A stretch of 64,000 bases of DNA from Bacteroides intestinalis DSM 17393 (GCF_000172175.1 NZ_ABJL02000008.1:2294001-2358000); one strand, 5' to 3'; shown: positions 49,075 through 58,924, counted from the first letter of the stretch. Program-made: numbers and translations. Notes: generated by a model from the letters alone, not told the origin.

Positions 49075-51015
49075 TTAGAAATTAGAAACATCATAAGCCG
49101 CCTTCTTCCCAAGTGTGATAAACACCCCGATATAGAAGAAATGATCGTTTGAAGCCAGAATAGCTTTATTATTCACCCGCCCAAACTCATTTTTCCGACA
49201 AAGGATATTGGTAGCAGAAGCATGAATAATCACCTTCTTACTGGGCAGGAATGTCAGTCCGAGATCAAGACTGTTATAAGGCTTTACATGATCATTCATC
49301 AAACCCGGCAAATCCGGATTATGATAAGGACGCCCACTGCTGAAACGGTTCGTCAAACCGACTATCGTGCCGATTCGCGGAATGGAATACTTCAGCACTA
49401 GGGATGCATTGTGTTGAGTGGCATATTGCGGAGTAGTCAGTTCCGTATATTCCTGAAACTTCCGCTTGGCAATATTATATGTATAGGAAAGTTGGTATTC
49501 CAGATTCTTCAGCAGGACACGGTCATTAAAGAATAAGTCGAAACCTTTACTGTAGCCATAACCACCGGAAGTCAGTACTTCCGCTGCATCTACCGTTCCC
49601 TTTTCAACCAATGCCAGACGGTCATATTTCTTATAATAAAGTTCAGCTTTGTAGAAACGCCCATCACCCTCATACTGTGCACCCACATTATACTGAATGC
49701 ATGATTCCGATTTCAACTTGTTCTCCTGAGCCAGCAATCTGCTAACCGGCAACTGTGTATATCGTCCCGCCGTAGCAGAGAGTACTACATCTCCCAAATA
49801 GTAATTAACAGCCAGACGGGGTGAGAAATTCACCTTTTCATTCAATGAAGTATATTCTGTGCGGACAGAAAGTTCCGCCTTTAGTTGCTCCACCGGATAG
49901 TAAGTCGCCGAAAGAAAGCCTGCACTGATCGTCGGATTGATTTCATGATGGCTATCTATTCCCTCCGCCTCTTTCATCTGGTATTGATAACGATTCTCAT
50001 ACCGGCGGATAAAACTCTCCACTCCCATATCCAGACGAAAAGCCGGAGAAATACGCTTGAACACTTTTGCCTTTGCATGAAGTTCCTGTTGTTGTTCCAT
50101 CCAATGATCTGTCGAAAGTGATACATTACCTATCTTCTGTTCAAAGAAAGAGAATGCTACACCTGCAAACCAGTTCCATCCACCGGAAGTACGCTTACGG
50201 AAAGTTGTATTGAGATAGAAATTATTCTCATTCAAATCGAACAGTCTACGTTCAGCACCTTCATAATTGGAAAAATCAGTATGATCATAGCCGCCATAAA
50301 TCTTGAAAAGCGTAGCATCATCGGGATGATAGCGAAATTGTGCCGATCCGGTCATCATCCGGTAGGGATCTTCAAAATCCGTACGTCCTGAATAGATATG
50401 ATCATAGACACATAAGTCCTGATAATCCAGGTTCACCGAAAGCGAACCTTTATCGAAAGCCCGTGTACCTCCTCCACCGAAGCCTACCGTAGAGGCATTG
50501 ATACCTAACTTATTGATAGGGCTCTTATCCTTTGTCTCCAACGGTAACACAGCCGAGAGTGCATCCCCGTATTCCAACGGAGCCCCGCCCGATTCCAGAT
50601 TGACACCACTGAACATAAAAGTGGAATAACGTCCGCGTGCCGGTGAGTTTATACCTGTAGCCGTATAAGGATTCAAGACGTGCATTCCGTCAATGTATGT
50701 CTGTGTTTCATCACTACTTCCGCCGCGCACCAACAGACGGCCACTTTCTCCTTGTACCTGCGTGCCCGGCAGTGTCTGCAATGCCTGATACAAATCACCG
50801 TTTGCACCTCCCACAGTCACCAGTTCCACTGGACTCATATCACTCCAACGACTGTTGGCAACAGGCGTTCTTTTACCTTTCACTACCACTTCGTTCAAAT
50901 CTACACTGTCATTGTATAGTTGCAAGAAAATGGTATCCGTCACAGCTGTCTGCGCCTCCAAGTGCTGCACCGTCAGCAATACACTTACACTAAAAAGTAG
51001 AATCAATCTTTTCAT
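49075..51015 (-). CDS. TonB-dependent receptor without N-terminal extension
   Basis: The 646-residue protein has a signal peptide (to about residue 20), a TonB-box-like LNEVVVKGKRTPVANSRWSD, a plug (VELVTVGGANGDLYQALQTL, LLVRGGSSDETQTYIDGMHV) and a beta barrel ending KAAYDVSNF (aromatic last residue). It lacks the CarboxypepD_reg or STN domain common in Bacteroides SusC-like receptors, so it is a smaller TonB receptor, perhaps for metals or cofactors. It begins the run with DUF2141 and transglutaminase genes. Confidence 0.9.
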   Translation of the reverse strand: MKRLILLFSVSVLLTVQHLEAQTAVTDTIFLQLYNDSVDLNEVVVKGKRTPVANSRWSDMSPVELVTVGGANGDLYQALQTLPGTQVQGESGRLLVRGGSSDETQTYIDGMHVLNPYTATGINSPARGRYSTFMFSGVNLESGGAPLEYGDALSAVLPLETKDKSPINKLGINASTVGFGGGGTRAFDKGSLSVNLDYQDLCVYDHIYSGRTDFEDPYRMMTGSAQFRYHPDDATLFKIYGGYDHTDFSNYEGAERRLFDLNENNFYLNTTFRKRTSGGWNWFAGVAFSFFEQKIGNVSLSTDHWMEQQQELHAKAKVFKRISPAFRLDMGVESFIRRYENRYQYQMKEAEGIDSHHEINPTISAGFLSATYYPVEQLKAELSVRTEYTSLNEKVNFSPRLAVNYYLGDVVLSATAGRYTQLPVSRLLAQENKLKSESCIQYNVGAQYEGDGRFYKAELYYKKYDRLALVEKGTVDAAEVLTSGGYGYSKGFDLFFNDRVLLKNLEYQLSYTYNIAKRKFQEYTELTTPQYATQHNASLVLKYSIPRIGTIVGLTNRFSSGRPYHNPDLPGLMNDHVKPYNSLDLGLTFLPSKKVIIHASATNILCRKNEFGRVNNKAILASNDHFFYIGVFITLGKKAAYDVSNF

Positions 51016-51164
51016 TTAATCTATGTTCTTTACGATTTCCGTCAGCAAACATAGACTATGATTTTCAGGCAAAAAAATATCCGGGACAGACTGCCCGGAT
51101 ATGTGACAAACAGCACTCCTCCTGTGACGAATGGCTGTATTTTTCTTTATTCTGTGACGAATGA

Positions 51165-52121
51165 CTACCCTTCCGCACCTCCTTCTATCAGCGTTTTTAT
51201 CTCTTTTGCATAGCCTCTGGAAACCGGAACTTCTTCCGTACATCCTTCCAGTCTCAAACGGTATCCTTGTGAGTTTCCATCTACTTTTACCACAGTGCGT
51301 ATGTTCACCAGAAAGGCCCGGTGACAACGGACAATGAACGAACAGGCAGCAACCGCTTCTTCTGCCTGCTTCATAGTAGCCCGCACTAACTTTTGCTGCA
51401 TCTTATCCGCACTACTGTAAGCTACTCTTATATAATTCCCTTCTGCTTCTACATAAAATAAGGTATGGGCATCCACTTCCAGCATTTCTTTCGTTCCGCC
51501 GGAGAAAACCAACTGCATAGGAGTTTCTTCTTCTTCTGCTACTGCTGCTACTTCTTCTACTGCCCTACCTTCTCCTATCTGTTCCTCATTCCTTGTCCGA
51601 ATCTTCTCCTTCTGGGTATTCTCTCTTTTCGCAAGAGCGTAGTTAATCTCCGTTGCCTCCTTCAGATTACGTACCAGCTGCAAATTACGATTCCACATCA
51701 AAAAGAAGACAATAGGGAAAGGAGCAAGAACCGCCACCCAAGCCAAACTTATCAGAAATCCTTTCCAGCTCAGTATGAATGAACCAAATACCCAAGCCGT
51801 ATAGAAACAGTTACCTATCGCAATCAGCAAACAAGCTCCTAACGTTCCTAACAATTCGCGGCCTAATGTCCAGTTCTTCTCACTATGATAACGGGGAAAC
51901 AAAGCAGGAAACAAATACGTGGAGATACTCAGTGCCAATGAAGAAACCACTCCATAACCTAACACTACCCAGAATTTATAGCCTCCCATCATAGAAATGC
52001 CAAAAGGCTGCAACACAAAAAGGATCAGAAACACTATAAGTGAAGGTATTATCACGCTTTTCCATCTCTTCACCAATGATGGATAAGGGCTTCGTAAAAG
52101 TGTCAACAGTTTATTTATCAT
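51165..52121 (-). CDS. LytTR-type regulator with membrane domain
   Basis: The 318-residue protein has four N-terminal helices (IIPSLIVFLILFVLQPFGIS, YGVVSSLALSISTYLFPALF, GACLLIAIGNCFYTAWVFGS and SLAWVAVLAPFPIVFFLMWN; residues 25-150), a linker, and a C-terminal LytTR DNA-binding domain (about 205-318: ALFYVEAEGNYIRVAY-like TLFYVEAEGNYIRVAYSSAD, then RATMKQAEEAVAACSFIVRC and FLVNIRTVVKVDGNSQGYRL). This layout is common in Bacteroides. It probably controls the neighbouring TonB receptor genes in the same direction, 149 bp downstream. Confidence 0.9.
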   Translation of the reverse strand: MINKLLTLLRSPYPSLVKRWKSVIIPSLIVFLILFVLQPFGISMMGGYKFWVVLGYGVVSSLALSISTYLFPALFPRYHSEKNWTLGRELLGTLGACLLIAIGNCFYTAWVFGSFILSWKGFLISLAWVAVLAPFPIVFFLMWNRNLQLVRNLKEATEINYALAKRENTQKEKIRTRNEEQIGEGRAVEEVAAVAEEEETPMQLVFSGGTKEMLEVDAHTLFYVEAEGNYIRVAYSSADKMQQKLVRATMKQAEEAVAACSFIVRCHRAFLVNIRTVVKVDGNSQGYRLRLEGCTEEVPVSRGYAKEIKTLIEGGAEG

Positions 52122-52291
52122 TATGACTTCCTGTTTGTAAGGGTTGATTATGTGTAAGATGCTACAAAGGTATACAAATTATTAATAGATCGTACATAGG
52201 TCATTTATCCCATTTTTAGTCACACTTTTGTAATATGCATATAGCAAAACCGGGCGTTTCTAAAGAAAAACGAGAGAAAGTGCATTATTTT

Positions 52292-52332
52292 ATGTTTTAA
52301 AACATGTTTATCGTGAACAATTCGTATCTTTG
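52292..52332 (+). promoter_or_regulatory. Promoter with palindrome, upstream of the 44-residue gene
   Basis: ATGTTTTAAAACAT (52292-52305) is a perfect 14-bp palindrome, and the -7 box TATCTTTG lies at 52325-52332. The palindrome covers the -33 region. The rest of the 285-bp gap shows nothing else clear. Confidence 0.55.
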
Positions 52333-52406
52333 CAGCGTTAATAAGATAAAAGAAAAGATGTAAAACCCGCTTTCCGAAACGCGGAAAGCACAAAAAGATG
52401 ACAATT

Positions 52407-52541
52407 ATGAAAAAGAATGCAAATGAAATTTTTATGTTACAGTACCGTATTAAACGCTATCAAGCAATGGGAAACGGAACTATGTGCCAGGCTTTGAATG
52501 GCAAACTTCAAAAACTGCTCGCAAAGCAGGCTACCATGTAA
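52407..52541 (+). CDS. Small conserved-looking 44-residue protein
   Basis: The frame reads MKKNANEIFMLQYRIKRYQA then MGNGTMCQALNGKLQKLLAK. It is basic and helical with one cysteine and no membrane helix. It has an exact Bacteroides promoter upstream (-7 at 52325) and a strong terminator just after, so it stands as a complete small gene too short for usual gene finders. Function unknown; an RNA- or DNA-binding role is possible from its charge. Confidence 0.65.
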   Translation: MKKNANEIFMLQYRIKRYQAMGNGTMCQALNGKLQKLLAKQATM

Positions 52542-52566
52542 AATAACACCTTTAAATAAAATGAAT

Positions 52567-52604
52567 GAGGGCGGAAAACCGAAAAGTTTTTCGCCCTCTT
52601 CTTT
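52567..52604. terminator. Bidirectional terminator
   Basis: GAGGGCGGAAAA at 52567-52578 pairs with TTTTTCGCCCTC at 52587-52598, with T runs either side. It ends the small gene and the YccF gene. Confidence 0.85.
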
Positions 52605-52606
52605 TA

Positions 52607-52981
52607 TCAGTCGCTTATGATGTCTTTTCCAAAAGGCGTCAAAGCTAATCCTGCCAGTTTGAAATGCTGTAGCCCGAAGGGGATGCCAATAATGGTGATA
52701 CCCAGCACCACACCGAATGCCAGATGAGAAAGGCAAATCCAGATACCTCCCCAAAATATCCACAACACATTCATCAGTATATACAGGCAACCAGCCGAAC
52801 GTTCGCCACTCCGCACCGTTTTACCGAAAGGCCATAATGCAAGTGAAGCCATTTTCAGAGTTTGCATACCGAACGGAATACCGATAATGGTAATCATCAT
52901 CAATAAACTGGCAACAAGGTATTCTATAGCGGTAAAAATACCTCCGAACACCAGCCATAATAAATTCATAAAACATCCCAT
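52607..52981 (-). CDS. YccF-domain membrane protein
   Basis: The 124-residue protein contains two YccF repeats: FMNLLWLVFGGIFTAIEYLV, MITIIGIPFGMQTLKMASLA (first) and LMNVLWIFWGGIWICLSHLA, ITIIGIPFGLQHFKLAGLAL (second), each with the I-P-F-G-x-Q motif. It is an inner-membrane protein without a settled function. The length is typical for the two-repeat form. Confidence 0.9.
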   Translation of the reverse strand: MGCFMNLLWLVFGGIFTAIEYLVASLLMMITIIGIPFGMQTLKMASLALWPFGKTVRSGERSAGCLYILMNVLWIFWGGIWICLSHLAFGVVLGITIIGIPFGLQHFKLAGLALTPFGKDIISD

Positions 52982-53023
52982 AATTTTGCGTTTCTTGTAT
53001 TCTAATACGCAAATATAGTTTTT

Positions 53024-54952
53024 TTATTTAATAACAAACTTATACTTACCTGTTAATCGCGCATCTTTATCTTTCAAGGCAATACGGTAAATCTCCGTTC
53101 CCCAAACATTGGAAAGACGTGTATCAGGCAAATTGATTGTTTCAACGGTTGCTGTGAACTCACCGGGATATTCCAAAGTTACTTTCTGTCCCTGTACGTC
53201 TATCGTCACCTTTCCGGGCACGGAAATATCCACCTTTCCCCAAGTGAGGAAGTTCACCTGATTAGGTTCTTTCGCTGATTTCAGGGAGAAATTATCGATA
53301 ATCGTCAGTTGCTTATCGCCTAATGAATAGGCACGTGTCCAGTTATTTACCTCGGCTTCTTTCGGATAAGCAGTCGCAATGTTCGCTGAGAAGAAACGTT
53401 TCTTCGGTTGGCAGACAACATCCGTAGCCTTATAATTCTGACCGAAACTCTGGGGTACTCCGTTAATCATCGGCAAGTTATGGTAATTACTTTGCATGGT
53501 CCAGATGGTATAACGTTCACTACTGAACGTCTGACGTGTATAAGTTCCTACCCCCGCATCAATCAGCACAGGTATCGTATTGACATACAATGAAAATGTG
53601 CCTACATCATTATGATTATGACTTTCATTATTGAATCCGCCTTTCGTAGCCAGGAACCAACCGGACTTATTGGTCAGATAGCAGAATTCCGTTTCAGGAT
53701 ACCAGGTACAAGCCGGTATGGTATGGGCAGCGGCCGTCTTTTCCAGTTCTCCATTCCATAATATGGACTGCAAGGAGCGGAAAGTATCATTACCCAAAGG
53801 CACAGAAGGACGTTTACCATCCAGTAGATAGGCTGCAAACTGCATCATTTCCTCACTGCCAACTGCACGACCATAACGGTAAATCAACGGTGCATCACCT
53901 CCACCCTTGGCAGAAGCATCCGCAAAGTTCACTACCCAACCGTTTCCTACATACGTACGACTGATATATTCTCCCATCCGGCGAATCATCGGTTCCTTGA
54001 AAAGAGATACTTTCCCATCTGTTCCATCCGAAAGTATCTGGAGATAATCATACATTTTCCCGGCTGCATGTCCCCAATAAGAAGGACCTTCTTCACAAGC
54101 ACCATCAGCCTTTACAAAATTGATGAACTTGTCTACCGACTGCATGCTGCGCCAAACAGCCTTTGCCAGACGATCACGGTCATTCTCTAATAAAAGATAG
54201 CATTGCAATACATTGGAGTTACACCAGGGATTCCAATTATTGATAATCATTCCCGGTTTCCATTGGAAAGCCATCCACCATTCCCGGTCATTGTTCATAT
54301 AAGGATCGAGAATACGCTCCTGCAAAGTATGACGCAAGCGCTGAGAGATTACAGGATCTATTTTATCGAAAGAATCATGGAAGAAGTAATATACCCACGA
54401 TAGCATGGAACCGAAGTTTCCCGAACCCAGATCAATCACCTGTTCGCGATAATCGGGCAAAGAGCGTTTGGTGCTCTGGCGTACCAGATGGGCAGAAAGT
54501 ACCCAGGAAGTCATCTCGCAACTATAAAATGCTCCATTTATCAGTTGGTCGATAAACCGTCCTTTTCCTTCGGCAAGTTCGGCAAGCGTCAGGACGTTGA
54601 TTGCTTTCCGGTTGGCCTCATAGGGATTTTGCATAATGTTCCGTTCGCCGCTACGTTCATATTCCAGATAATCGGTGGCGCGGATTACTTTCCATTCGTA
54701 ATTAAGCATTTTCTCTCCGGCACGAATCAGATTTTCTTTATTGGTACCCAGCAATTCGTCCCAACCGGCACGGTCGGTATAAGCAGGATAAGGTACCCAT
54801 TTCTGATTCATCACCAATACCTCCTTCAGCAGTTCTTCACTACCGGCAGCTTTTTGCAAAAGATTTCGTTCTGTATATGCATGTGCGGAAATACCTGCCA
54901 TGAAAAGCAGGCAGAAGGAAATAATAATACGATAAAATGTGTTTCTCTTCAT
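53024..54952 (-). CDS. Heparinase II/III-family polysaccharide lyase-like protein
   Basis: The 642-residue protein has a signal peptide (to about residue 25), an alpha/alpha toroid N-terminal half (WVPYPAYTDRAGWDELLGTN, FQWKPGMIINNWNPWCNSNV), a heparinase II/III-like beta half (FNNESHNHNDVGTFSLYVNT, VLIDAGVGTYTRQTFSSERY) and a C-terminal beta tail. The H-N-H-N-D-x-G stretch is the family's catalytic region. It should degrade a uronic acid polysaccharide; the exact substrate and PL number cannot be set by eye. No SusC/D genes are adjacent. Confidence 0.85.
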   Translation of the reverse strand: MKRNTFYRIIISFCLLFMAGISAHAYTERNLLQKAAGSEELLKEVLVMNQKWVPYPAYTDRAGWDELLGTNKENLIRAGEKMLNYEWKVIRATDYLEYERSGERNIMQNPYEANRKAINVLTLAELAEGKGRFIDQLINGAFYSCEMTSWVLSAHLVRQSTKRSLPDYREQVIDLGSGNFGSMLSWVYYFFHDSFDKIDPVISQRLRHTLQERILDPYMNNDREWWMAFQWKPGMIINNWNPWCNSNVLQCYLLLENDRDRLAKAVWRSMQSVDKFINFVKADGACEEGPSYWGHAAGKMYDYLQILSDGTDGKVSLFKEPMIRRMGEYISRTYVGNGWVVNFADASAKGGGDAPLIYRYGRAVGSEEMMQFAAYLLDGKRPSVPLGNDTFRSLQSILWNGELEKTAAAHTIPACTWYPETEFCYLTNKSGWFLATKGGFNNESHNHNDVGTFSLYVNTIPVLIDAGVGTYTRQTFSSERYTIWTMQSNYHNLPMINGVPQSFGQNYKATDVVCQPKKRFFSANIATAYPKEAEVNNWTRAYSLGDKQLTIIDNFSLKSAKEPNQVNFLTWGKVDISVPGKVTIDVQGQKVTLEYPGEFTATVETINLPDTRLSNVWGTEIYRIALKDKDARLTGKYKFVIK

Positions 54953-55094
54953 GATATTAAAAAGTTAGATTTCTTTTTTGTGATGAGGCAAAGATACGTA
55001 AGTTACGGTAAAACGGAGGTATTCAATTATCCGTAGTTGGGTACAAAATCATCCATAAAAGAAACTATAAACGAACAAGCCCGCAAATAGCCAC

Positions 55095-56198
55095 CTACTT
55101 CCAATCACTAAATTCAAAGCTCAACTGTTCCCAAACGCCTTTTTCCCTGGTATCTTCCTGTGGATTGGAAACGGAAAGCCCTATCAACCGGATGGGATGA
55201 TGTTCATAATCCACCTCCTTCAGCAGTTGTTTAGCCAAAGGCAGGATCACATCAAGAGTAATTAGTTCTTTGGATTGAGTTATGCTCCGGGTTATCTGAC
55301 TAAAATCATGGAATTTGATTTTCAACGTCAGTGTATTTCCCTTGAAATCATTATGTTCCAGACGTCCTACCAGTTCCACTGCCGCATGATACAGTTCGAT
55401 AATAACCGATGAGCGTTGCGAAATATCCTTCTCCAAGGTATGTTCGCACCCAATGGACTTACGGATACGTACCGCCTCTACCGGACGAAGATCGATTCCC
55501 CGGGCACAATCATAATACAATGCTCCTACCTTCCCGAACTCACGCAGCAGCATAGCCTGCGAACATGCACGCAACTGTTCGCCGTTATGAATACCCAATG
55601 AGTGCATTTTCTTTGCCGTCACCGGGCCTACCCCCCAGAAACTCTCGATAGGCAGACGCGCAATAAAATCCATCGCCTGATCGGGATGGATGGTACACAG
55701 CCCGTCCGGCTTACGATAATCGGACGCTATCTTCGCTAAAAACTTATTGTAGGATATACCGGCAGATGCCACCAAGTTCAGTTCATTCCGTATTTTCTGC
55801 TTGATTTCCTTGGCAATATCTACAGCCAACAAAATACCGGGCTTATTCTCTGTCACATCCAGAAAAGCCTCATCCAGTGACAGTGGCTCAATGATATCTG
55901 TATATTCGTGGAAAATTTCATGGATTTGCCGGGAGATTTCATGATACACTTCCATCCGTCCGTGAACAAAGATAAGTTGTGGGCACATCCGTTTTGCTTT
56001 CGTCGACGCCATGGCCGAACGTACTCCATAGCGACGTGCCTCATAACTGGCAGCCGACACTACTCCCCGTTCTTCCGCATACCCCACTGCAATAGGTTTT
56101 CCGCGCAACTCGGGATTGTCACGTTGCTCTACGGATGCGTAAAACGCATCCATATCTATATGTATGATTTTTCGTTCAGTGCCTTCGCAACACATCAT
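55095..56198 (-). CDS. dinB: DNA polymerase IV (Y-family)
   Basis: The 367-residue protein has the Y-family catalytic motifs: IIHIDMDAFYASVEQRDNPE (first Asp), EPLSLDEAFLDVTENKPGIL (second Asp-Glu), KPDGLCTIHPDQAMDFIARL and the little-finger domain to the end. It is a translesion polymerase. A PAS protein is encoded just upstream in the same direction (26-bp gap), so they may share a promoter. Confidence 0.95.
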   Translation of the reverse strand: MMCCEGTERKIIHIDMDAFYASVEQRDNPELRGKPIAVGYAEERGVVSAASYEARRYGVRSAMASTKAKRMCPQLIFVHGRMEVYHEISRQIHEIFHEYTDIIEPLSLDEAFLDVTENKPGILLAVDIAKEIKQKIRNELNLVASAGISYNKFLAKIASDYRKPDGLCTIHPDQAMDFIARLPIESFWGVGPVTAKKMHSLGIHNGEQLRACSQAMLLREFGKVGALYYDCARGIDLRPVEAVRIRKSIGCEHTLEKDISQRSSVIIELYHAAVELVGRLEHNDFKGNTLTLKIKFHDFSQITRSITQSKELITLDVILPLAKQLLKEVDYEHHPIRLIGLSVSNPQEDTREKGVWEQLSFEFSDWK

Positions 56199-56224
56199 GC
56201 ATGATCACCTTTCCATTTTACTAT

Positions 56225-56581
56225 TCATTTCCTCACATAGTGGGACATCTCTCCGGGTATCTCCATCGAAATCTCTACCAGACCTCCCACCACACCATCT
56301 TGTTTCCATGCCGTCTGATAAATCATCTTCCTGATTCCGTTCTTCTCAATGGTATAAGCATTGACACCTCCCGTTTCAAGCAGTTCACGTATCTTGTCCT
56401 GCGATTGCGGGTTATGACAATCAAATAGATTCTTACCTATCAGATTGCCATGTTTGGCAAACGTGCGACATGCTTTCTCATTCATATAGAGAATGACTCC
56501 CTCTGTATCACATACGGTTACGGCACAGTTCATTTCATTAGCCCATTCGTACATAGTTATTGCTTTTAAGTTACGGCTCAT
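56225..56581 (-). CDS. Single PAS-domain protein
   Basis: The 118-residue protein is a single PAS domain (EMNCAVTVCDTEGVILYMNE, KACRTFAKHGNLIGKNLFDC and HNPQSQDKIRELLETG) with no output domain. It could sense a small molecule or redox state. Its gene is upstream of dinB; a regulatory link to the polymerase is a guess. The start is preceded by about 320 bp of mostly non-coding DNA shared with the HU-wHTH gene. Confidence 0.9.
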   Translation of the reverse strand: MSRNLKAITMYEWANEMNCAVTVCDTEGVILYMNEKACRTFAKHGNLIGKNLFDCHNPQSQDKIRELLETGGVNAYTIEKNGIRKMIYQTAWKQDGVVGGLVEISMEIPGEMSHYVRK

Positions 56582-56784
56582 ACCTTTTACTTTTATGATC
56601 CAAAGATAACGTTTTTCCCAATGCCACTCCTACTGCCTATAACAAAATTATATATTCACGCTATTTTGTACATACATATCTCCCATTCAAACCATTAACA
56701 AAAAACATCCAAACACTTAACAGAAAACTTTCTTATTACTTACTGAAAAAATTGTAAGTGTTAGGAATAAACTTTATCTTCGCA

Positions 56785-56845
56785 CTTGGAACATTTGTTC
56801 CAAGCTTTGGAACTGACATCCGCAAAATAAGGACACACATCCGCA
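56785..56845. repeat. Palindrome and 21-bp repeats in the HU-wHTH leader
   Basis: CTTGGAAC attt GTTCCAAG (56785-56804) is an exact palindrome, and TTGGAAC recurs at 56807 while ACATCCGCA occurs at 56816 and 56837, each 21 bp apart. A TATCTTCG -7-like box at 56775 precedes it, so the repeats lie in the leader of the gene at 56903. Confidence 0.65.
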
Positions 56846-56902
56846 GCCTTGAAACAAACTTTGGCAAACAATATCCCAATAACTTAATTATCTTATCATT
56901 TC

Positions 56903-57532
56903 ATGGCAGAATACAACATGCAGGAACTCAACCTGCCCAACGAAGAAGGCAAAAGAATCTTCTATCCACGCATAAAACTATACGGACAGGTGGACTTAGA
57001 AGCCATCGCCGATAAAGTGTCCTATGCCTCATCTTTCACCAAAGGCGATATCGTAGGACTGATACAAGCCATCACCGATGAAATTGCCTACCAGATGGGA
57101 CAAGGTTACTCGGTAAAGATTGAAAACTTAGGCGTCTTTACCCCTGCCTTAGGACTAATGAAAGGGCGCGAACGGGAAAGTGGCGAAGAAGATGACACCA
57201 AGCGAAATGCCGTAAGCATCTGCCTGAAAGACATCCATTTCAAAGTAGATAAAGAATTACTGCACAGAACATCCCGCCACTGTCAGCTGAAGCGCTCTTC
57301 CGAGAAGTTCCGGCAATCATCACAAATGTTCTCGCCGCAAGAACGATTGGAACGAGCTAAAGAGTATCTACGCCAGAATGCTTTCATGACACTCTCCGAC
57401 TATTGCCAGCTGACCGGATTGTTGAAGACCAGTGCTTCACGCGAATTGAAAGAGTGGATTGCGCAGCCCGAAACCGGTATTGATTACAAAGGAAGAGGAA
57501 CACACAAAATATACATTTTGCGAAAAACATAA
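56903..57532 (+). CDS. HU-family protein with winged-helix tail
   Basis: The 209-residue protein has an HU-like domain (residues about 20-125: IKLYGQVDLEAIADKVSYAS, VGLIQAITDEIAYQMGQGYS, VKIENLGVFTPALGLMKGRE) and a C-terminal winged-helix-like region (ERLERAKEYLRQNAFMTLSD, YCQLTGLLKTSASRELKEWI). It probably binds specific DNA sites. It is one of two HU-family genes in the window, and both have a short-period repeat array upstream. Confidence 0.85.
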   Translation: MAEYNMQELNLPNEEGKRIFYPRIKLYGQVDLEAIADKVSYASSFTKGDIVGLIQAITDEIAYQMGQGYSVKIENLGVFTPALGLMKGRERESGEEDDTKRNAVSICLKDIHFKVDKELLHRTSRHCQLKRSSEKFRQSSQMFSPQERLERAKEYLRQNAFMTLSDYCQLTGLLKTSASRELKEWIAQPETGIDYKGRGTHKIYILRKT

Positions 57533-57574
57533 TGCAAATAGCACAGACACCGGAAGGAGCTACAGAAATTATAC

Positions 57575-58924
57575 TCACTGTTCTCTCCTCATCCGGAGCA
57601 ACCTCCGATATACAAAAATAAATGCCGGCACCAGGAACAGGACAGCCGCAATCCATGCCGTCGGATCACCGAAGCAGACCGCAAGATAGCCGAAAGCGGG
57701 CACTGCATAAAGACTTACCAGCACACGTGCTATCATTTCGGAAACTCCGGAAAGCATAGCAAGATTGGTATATCCCGCTCCCTGAATGGTATATCGCAGA
57801 ATACAAAGCAGTCCCAAAACCGGGAAGAAGGACACGGAAATATGCAGGAACAACTCCGTGTCCTTCAATATTTCCAGTTCAGACGCTTCCACAAAAAGCA
57901 AGGCAAACGTACGTGCCCCCAGCATCAATATGCAGAACGTAAATGCCCAGTAAATAATCATCATTAGCGCACTTACCTTTACTCCCATCCAAATGCGTTC
58001 GGGCTTACCCGCACCATAATTCTGTCCGGTATAAGTAGCCATAGCAATGCCCAGACTTTCAAGCGGGCACATAAAGAACATCTTGATGCGCATGGCAGCA
58101 GTAAAAGCGGCTACACAAGCAGTTCCCAATGCATTGTTGGCGCTTTGCAACATGATGCTTCCGATAGCGGTAATCGAGAATTGTAATCCCATAGGTACAC
58201 CGATATACATCAGTGTCCGTGCCAAGGCGCCGTTGAACTTCCGTTCATCCGGTGTTCCCCGCAATATGTCAAAACGGCGCATCATGTATCCATAGCACAA
58301 CACAGCCGATACGCCTTGTGAAAAGACCGTAGCGATGGCGGCTCCCGCCACTCCCCAATCCAATACTAGGATACAGAACAAGTCGAGCAGAATATTAAGT
58401 ATAGTAGAAAACAACAGAAACCAGAAAGGCGTCTTGCTATCGCCCAAAGCACGAATGATGCTGGACAGCAAATTATAAAAGAAAGTACAGGGAACTCCGA
58501 TAAACGTTATCAATAAATAATAGTAGGCATCCTGGAATATGATATCCGGTGTACGCATCATCAGCAGGATATCCCCACACAGAATACTCGTAACCACTGC
58601 AATCACTACCGACATCACCGCCGCCAGTTGCAAACTGACCGATATATAACGACGCATCGTGCTATAATCCCGCGCTCCGAATTTCTGCGCCACAGGAATA
58701 CCGAAACCTCCACAACATCCATTACAGAAACCAAGAATAAGGAAAATCACCGAAGTACTTGCTCCTACCGAAGCCAGTGCATTAATACCCAAGAATTTTC
58801 CTACGATTGCCGCGTCGACCAGAGAGTATGTCTGTTGTAGCAGGTTTCCCATCAACAGAGGCATAGTGAAATTGAATATCAACGGCAATGCGCGTCCTGC
58901 CGTCATTTCTCTTGATGTTGCCAT
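57575..58924 (-). CDS. MATE-family efflux transporter
   Basis: The 449-residue integral membrane protein has twelve hydrophobic segments typical of MATE/DinF proteins, opening TAGRALPLIFNFTMPLLMGN then LLQQTYSLVDAAIVGKFLGI, with later VAGAAIATVFSQGVSAVLCY and GIAMATYTGQNYGAGKPERI. It exports cationic compounds using Na+ or H+. It ends 42 bp from the convergent HU-wHTH gene. Confidence 0.95.
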   Translation of the reverse strand: MATSREMTAGRALPLIFNFTMPLLMGNLLQQTYSLVDAAIVGKFLGINALASVGASTSVIFLILGFCNGCCGGFGIPVAQKFGARDYSTMRRYISVSLQLAAVMSVVIAVVTSILCGDILLMMRTPDIIFQDAYYYLLITFIGVPCTFFYNLLSSIIRALGDSKTPFWFLLFSTILNILLDLFCILVLDWGVAGAAIATVFSQGVSAVLCYGYMMRRFDILRGTPDERKFNGALARTLMYIGVPMGLQFSITAIGSIMLQSANNALGTACVAAFTAAMRIKMFFMCPLESLGIAMATYTGQNYGAGKPERIWMGVKVSALMMIIYWAFTFCILMLGARTFALLFVEASELEILKDTELFLHISVSFFPVLGLLCILRYTIQGAGYTNLAMLSGVSEMIARVLVSLYAVPAFGYLAVCFGDPTAWIAAVLFLVPAFIFVYRRLLRMRREQ

